Source of the DNA: an uncultured Clostridia bacterium
Lineage (GTDB): Bacteria; Bacillota_A; Clostridia; Oscillospirales; Acutalibacteraceae
Reading direction: 5' to 3'
Length of the DNA stretch: 8,899 nucleotides
Assembly (NCBI GenBank): GCA_937891215.1
Contig: CALAEU010000062.1
Location: 1 to 8,899 of the forward strand
The notes under the pieces are model-generated. The model was not told where the DNA came from and ran no database searches. It saw nothing but the letters and a program-made list of their open reading frames with translations. Every line of letters starts with the position of its first letter. Positions within the stretch are counted from its first letter, which is position 1. The position numbers were made by a program, and so were the translations under genes. Shown in pieces: positions 6,498 to 8,899 of this stretch.

Positions 6498-7649
6498 GTG
6501 AATGAATTAAAAAGATTTGGTTTTGGTTGTATGCGCTTCCCTGTAAATTCAGATGATAGTGTAAACTATGAAGAAACTGAAAGAATGATAGATTACGCAA
6601 TAAAAAATGGTGTTAATTATTTTGATACCGCTTATGTTTATCACGCTGGTAAATCTGAAACAGTTTTAGGTGATATTCTAAAAAAATACCCACGAGAGAG
6701 TTTTTTACTTGCGGATAAATACCCGGGACATCAGATTTGTGATACATATACACCAGATGAAACATTTAAAGAGCAATTAGAAAGATGTCAGGTTGATTAT
6801 TTCGATTACTATTTACTCCACAATATAAATGAAAATTCCGCTAAAGTTTATATGGATGATAAGTGGAAAATTTTAGATTATTTCAAAGAACAGAAAAGAC
6901 TTGGCAAAATTAAGCATTTAGGTTTTTCTTGTCATTGTTCAGTAGAACTTTTAAAAGAGTTTCTAGACTACTGCGGTGACAGTATGGAATTCTGTCAGAT
7001 TCAGCTTAATTACCTTGACTGGACTTTACAGGATGGTAAAGCAAAGTATGAACTACTGGCAGAAAGAAATATACCAATTTACATTATGGAGCCTTTAAGA
7101 GGTGGTAAATTAGCAGCTCTTTCTGAAAGTCAAAAAGAAAAATTATCTGCTTTAAGAGAAAAGGCGACACCAGTAGAGTGGGCGTTCAGTTTTCTTCTTA
7201 ATTTGCCAAATATAAAAATGATTTTAAGTGGTATGTCAGAATTTAAGCAGGTGATAGAAAACATTGAAGTTTTCAAAAACTACAATCCGTTAAATGATAA
7301 AGAAATAGAAATTCTTTTAGAAATTGCAGAAGAAATGAAAGATTCTGTTCCTTGTACAGGTTGTGGTTATTGTCTTAAAGACTGTCCACAAGGTCTTAAT
7401 ATTCCCTTTATGCTTTCAATTTATAATGAATTGAAAATCCAGAAGGCGATAAGCGTAAGAATGCGACTTGACGGACTCCCGGAAGACAAGCAACCAACTG
7501 CGTGTATTGGTTGTGGCTTGTGCAGAGAGAATTGTCCGCAAAAAATAGATGTCCCGAAAGAATTAGAAAATCTTTCAGAGCTTTTAAAAACAATGCCAAC
7601 CTGGGCAGAGATTTGCGAAGAGCGTCAGCGTAAAATGAAATCAAAATAA
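6498..7649 (+). CDS. Aldo/keto reductase with C-terminal two-cluster 4Fe-4S domain
   Basis: Predicted NAD(P)H- or ferredoxin-linked oxidoreductase of the large AKR-ferredoxin fusion family common in anaerobes (COG1453 type). With the GTG at 6498 it has 383 residues. The AKR barrel fills about 1-280: FGFGCMRFP at the N-terminus, FDTAYVYH carrying catalytic D43 and Y46, K74 in LADKYPG, and H108 in LLHN, so the full AKR tetrad is present. The C-terminal part has two 4Fe-4S motifs: CTGCGYCLKDCP (C286, C289, C292, C296) and CIGCGLCRENCP (C336, C339, C342, C346). The clusters suggest electron transfer between ferredoxin-like carriers and the barrel. The substrate is unknown. It is the second gene of the WYL operon, separated from the regulator by one base, and ends at a strong terminator. 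An in-frame GTG at 6489 would add three residues but overlaps the ribosome site. Confidence 0.93.
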   Translation: MNELKRFGFGCMRFPVNSDDSVNYEETERMIDYAIKNGVNYFDTAYVYHAGKSETVLGDILKKYPRESFLLADKYPGHQICDTYTPDETFKEQLERCQVDYFDYYLLHNINENSAKVYMDDKWKILDYFKEQKRLGKIKHLGFSCHCSVELLKEFLDYCGDSMEFCQIQLNYLDWTLQDGKAKYELLAERNIPIYIMEPLRGGKLAALSESQKEKLSALREKATPVEWAFSFLLNLPNIKMILSGMSEFKQVIENIEVFKNYNPLNDKEIEILLEIAEEMKDSVPCTGCGYCLKDCPQGLNIPFMLSIYNELKIQKAISVRMRLDGLPEDKQPTACIGCGLCRENCPQKIDVPKELENLSELLKTMPTWAEICEERQRKMKSK

Positions 7650-7689
7650 AAAAGAACTCCGTTTTTTGAACGGAGTTCTTTTTTATTTT
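7643..7689. terminator. Bidirectional terminator between convergent operons
   Basis: A GC-containing stem (7654-7663 with 7669-7678, extended by one wobble pair at 7664/7668) closes a short T loop. Outside it, an A-run on the left pairs with a T-run on the right, so both strands read stem then T-run. It ends the reductase operon on the plus strand and the SPFH gene on the minus strand. The left arm begins inside the last codons of the reductase gene. Confidence 0.92.
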
Positions 7690-7694
7690 AGTTT

Positions 7695-8618
7695 TTAATC
7701 TTTTAAAAATTCCTTAACGCTACCAGTAACACCTGCAAGGCTTTGTAAGTCTGAAGGAACAATAATCTTTGTTGCTTTGCCGTCTGCAGCCTTTTCGAAT
7801 GCTTCCATACCTTTAAGTGAAAGGTATGATTTTGAAGGAGCAGCTTCGTTAATAAGTCTGATACCTTCAGCCTGAGCAGTCTGCACAGCAATAATAGCAC
7901 TTGCTTCACCTTCTGCTTCACGGATTTTAGCTTCTTTAACAGCGTCAGCAGCGAGGATTTTAGCTTCTTTGTCAGCTTCAGCAGCAAGAATTTGTGCTTC
8001 TTTCTGACCTTGTGCAACGAGAACCTGAGATTCTTTTTCACCTTCTGCACGAAGAATTGCTTCACGGCGTTCACGCTCAGCCTTCATTTGCTTTTCCATT
8101 GCTTCCTGAATTTCTTTTGGAGGAAGAATGTTTTTAAGTTCAACTCTGTTTACTTTAATACCCCAAGGGTCAGTAGCTTCGTCAAGAATACCACGAATTT
8201 TTGCGTTAATAGTATCACGAGAGGTGAGTGTGTGGTCAAGTTCAAGTTCACCAATGATATTACGAAGTGTAGTTGCAGTTAAGTTTTCAATAGCTGCAAT
8301 AGGGTATTCAACACCATAAGTGAAAAGTTTCGGGTCTGTAATCTGGAAAAACACAACAGTGTCAATCTGCATTGTAACATTATCTTTTGTAATAACAGGC
8401 TGTGGTGGGAAATCCACTACCTGTTCTTTTAAGATAACTTTTTTTGCAATACGGTCAATAAATGGAACTTTGATGTGAAGACCTACATTCCATGTGCCTA
8501 AATATACACCAAGTCTTTCTATTACCATAGCATTTGCCTGTGGTACGATTTTGATACAATTTGCAATAATTCCAATTGCGATAATTGCGATGATTAATAA
8601 AATAATAATTGGGCCCAT
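7695..8618 (-). CDS. SPFH/Band 7 (stomatin-like, QmcA/slipin type) membrane protein
   Basis: Membrane-anchored scaffold protein of the SPFH superfamily, related to stomatin, slipins and E. coli QmcA. Family members form large oligomers that organise membrane microdomains or control membrane proteases. The product has 307 residues: a hydrophobic N-terminal anchor at about 3-20, then the SPFH domain at about 22-180 (VPQANAMVIERLGVY, LKEQVVDFPPQPVITKDN, DPWGIKVNRVELKNILPP). An Ala/Glu/Lys-rich coiled coil spans about 172-258. Residues 192-246 form five consecutive 11-residue repeats of the form xxxKEAxILAA. The tail (259-307) includes IIVPSDLQSLAG, typical of the family. ATG at 8618, with GAGGAGGT 7 bases upstream. 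The upstream neighbour encodes NfeD, whose stop codon is only 3 bases away; NfeD-SPFH pairing is a long-known conserved operon, and the two proteins are thought to interact. The exact cellular role here is unknown. Confidence 0.95.
   Translation of the reverse strand: MGPIIILLIIAIIAIGIIANCIKIVPQANAMVIERLGVYLGTWNVGLHIKVPFIDRIAKKVILKEQVVDFPPQPVITKDNVTMQIDTVVFFQITDPKLFTYGVEYPIAAIENLTATTLRNIIGELELDHTLTSRDTINAKIRGILDEATDPWGIKVNRVELKNILPPKEIQEAMEKQMKAERERREAILRAEGEKESQVLVAQGQKEAQILAAEADKEAKILAADAVKEAKIREAEGEASAIIAVQTAQAEGIRLINEAAPSKSYLSLKGMEAFEKAADGKATKIIVPSDLQSLAGVTGSVKEFLKD
7881..8045 (-). repeat. Five 33-base repeats encoding an 11-residue coiled-coil unit
   Basis: This stretch of the SPFH gene encodes residues 192-246 as five units of 11 residues (starts at 192, 203, 214, 225, 236). 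The middle units are nearly identical in protein: QGQKEAQILAA, EADKEAKILAA, DAVKEAKIREA. At DNA level a 16-base identity recurs at 7922-7937 and 7955-7970, exactly 33 bases apart. Eleven-residue periodicity is typical of long SPFH coiled coils. Confidence 0.8.
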
Positions 8619-8621
8619 AAA

Positions 8622-8899
8622 TTATACCTCCTCTACCCTTTCTACGATGAGTTTTACACCTGTAATGCGTATCACTCGAACAAGTTCGCCTTGTTCAATA
8701 ATTATATTATCATCCTCGGTACGAACTGTCCACTCCATTCCATGAACAATTGCTTTACCGGTCTGATCAAGATTACTCACGCGTTCTATGACGCGTACTT
8801 CTTCACCAATTGCTCTATCAGCATTGGTACTTACTTTCTTGGTATCGATAAATTTCTTCGACCAAGGTTTTGTAGCATATAAAAGTCCAAAGGCTACGA
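8622..8899 (-). CDS. NfeD family membrane protein (5' end missing)
   Basis: C-terminal part of an NfeD-like protein; 91 residues are visible and the N-terminus lies beyond the right edge. The visible part starts with the end of a likely membrane segment (VAFGLLYATKPWSKKF). TKKVSTNADRAIGEE follows, then an OB-fold of the NfeD C-terminal type with GMEWTVRTEDD and a closing VRVIRITGVKLIVERVEE. The TNADRxIG and GVKLIVE signatures are diagnostic. NfeD partners SPFH proteins of the stomatin/QmcA group, and its OB fold is thought to contact them or the membrane. Its stop codon (TAA at 8624-8622) lies 3 bases before the SPFH start, and its last codons (GAG GAG GTA) double as the SPFH ribosome site. 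Short versus protease-fused NfeD cannot be decided from this fragment. The operon promoter is outside the window. Confidence 0.9.
   Translation of the reverse strand, partial: VAFGLLYATKPWSKKFIDTKKVSTNADRAIGEEVRVIERVSNLDQTGKAIVHGMEWTVRTEDDNIIIEQGELVRVIRITGVKLIVERVEEV
8626..8633 (-). promoter_or_regulatory. SPFH ribosome binding site inside the nfeD 3' end
   Basis: Minus-strand GAGGAGGT, a near-perfect ribosome site 7 bases upstream of the SPFH ATG, is built from the last sense codons of the NfeD gene. Ribosomes ending NfeD would finish at the SPFH start, so the two are probably translationally coupled. Confidence 0.85.

Noticed and set aside
7703..8074. 123-residue Lys/Leu-rich minus-strand reading frame
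   Set aside because: It is a frame-shifted shadow of the repeated SPFH coiled coil; its composition follows from the 33-base repeats and it has no family resemblance.
7992..8882. Plus-strand reading frames opposite the SPFH and NfeD genes
   Set aside because: They are antisense to two well-supported genes, lack ribosome sites and show no recognisable protein features.
1..8899. CRISPR array, tRNA or rRNA gene, insertion sequence, phage attachment site
   Set aside because: I saw no spaced direct repeats, cloverleaf, rRNA-like sequence or transposase on either strand, and the 33-base repeats are coding.

Overview
The window is AT-rich DNA from a bacterium using the standard bacterial code. It looks like a low-GC, endospore-forming Firmicute, most likely an anaerobic gut-type clostridium. 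The grounds are a clear SpoIVB sporulation protease, a clostridial-style DnaE next to pfkA, strong GGAGG-type ribosome sites, U-tract terminators, and an aldo/keto reductase carrying two 4Fe-4S clusters. This is inference from gene content; no rRNA or other taxonomic marker is present.

Layout, left to right. (1) Positions 1-2787, plus strand: a DnaE-type DNA polymerase III alpha subunit whose N-terminal PHP region lies before the window. (2) An extended -10 promoter, then ATP-type 6-phosphofructokinase pfkA (2890-3858). (3) A 169-base gap (3859-4027) holding three consecutive hairpins: a terminator for pfkA, a perfect 43-base palindrome ending in a T-run, and a smaller hairpin in the leader of the next gene. 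(4) spoIVB (4028-5203, TTG start), with signal anchor, PDZ domain and intact S55 catalytic triad, closed by its own terminator. (5) A two-gene operon (5315-7649) with a strong promoter: a WYL-domain regulator, then an aldo/keto reductase with a C-terminal ferredoxin-like domain. The reductase's ribosome site lies inside the last codons of the regulator. (6) A bidirectional terminator, then a minus-strand NfeD / SPFH (stomatin-like) operon reading in from the right edge. NfeD is cut by the window end and is translationally coupled to the SPFH gene.

Most genes are housekeeping or conserved. pfkA is a central glycolytic enzyme, SpoIVB acts in the forespore-to-mother-cell signal that activates sigma-K, and NfeD/SPFH pairs organise membrane proteins. 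I did not find a clearly new system. The points most worth a second look are the stacked hairpins separating pfkA from spoIVB, substitutions in the PfkA effector site, a candidate operator over the WYL promoter, the WYL/Fe-S reductase pairing, and spoIVB lying apart from spo0A.
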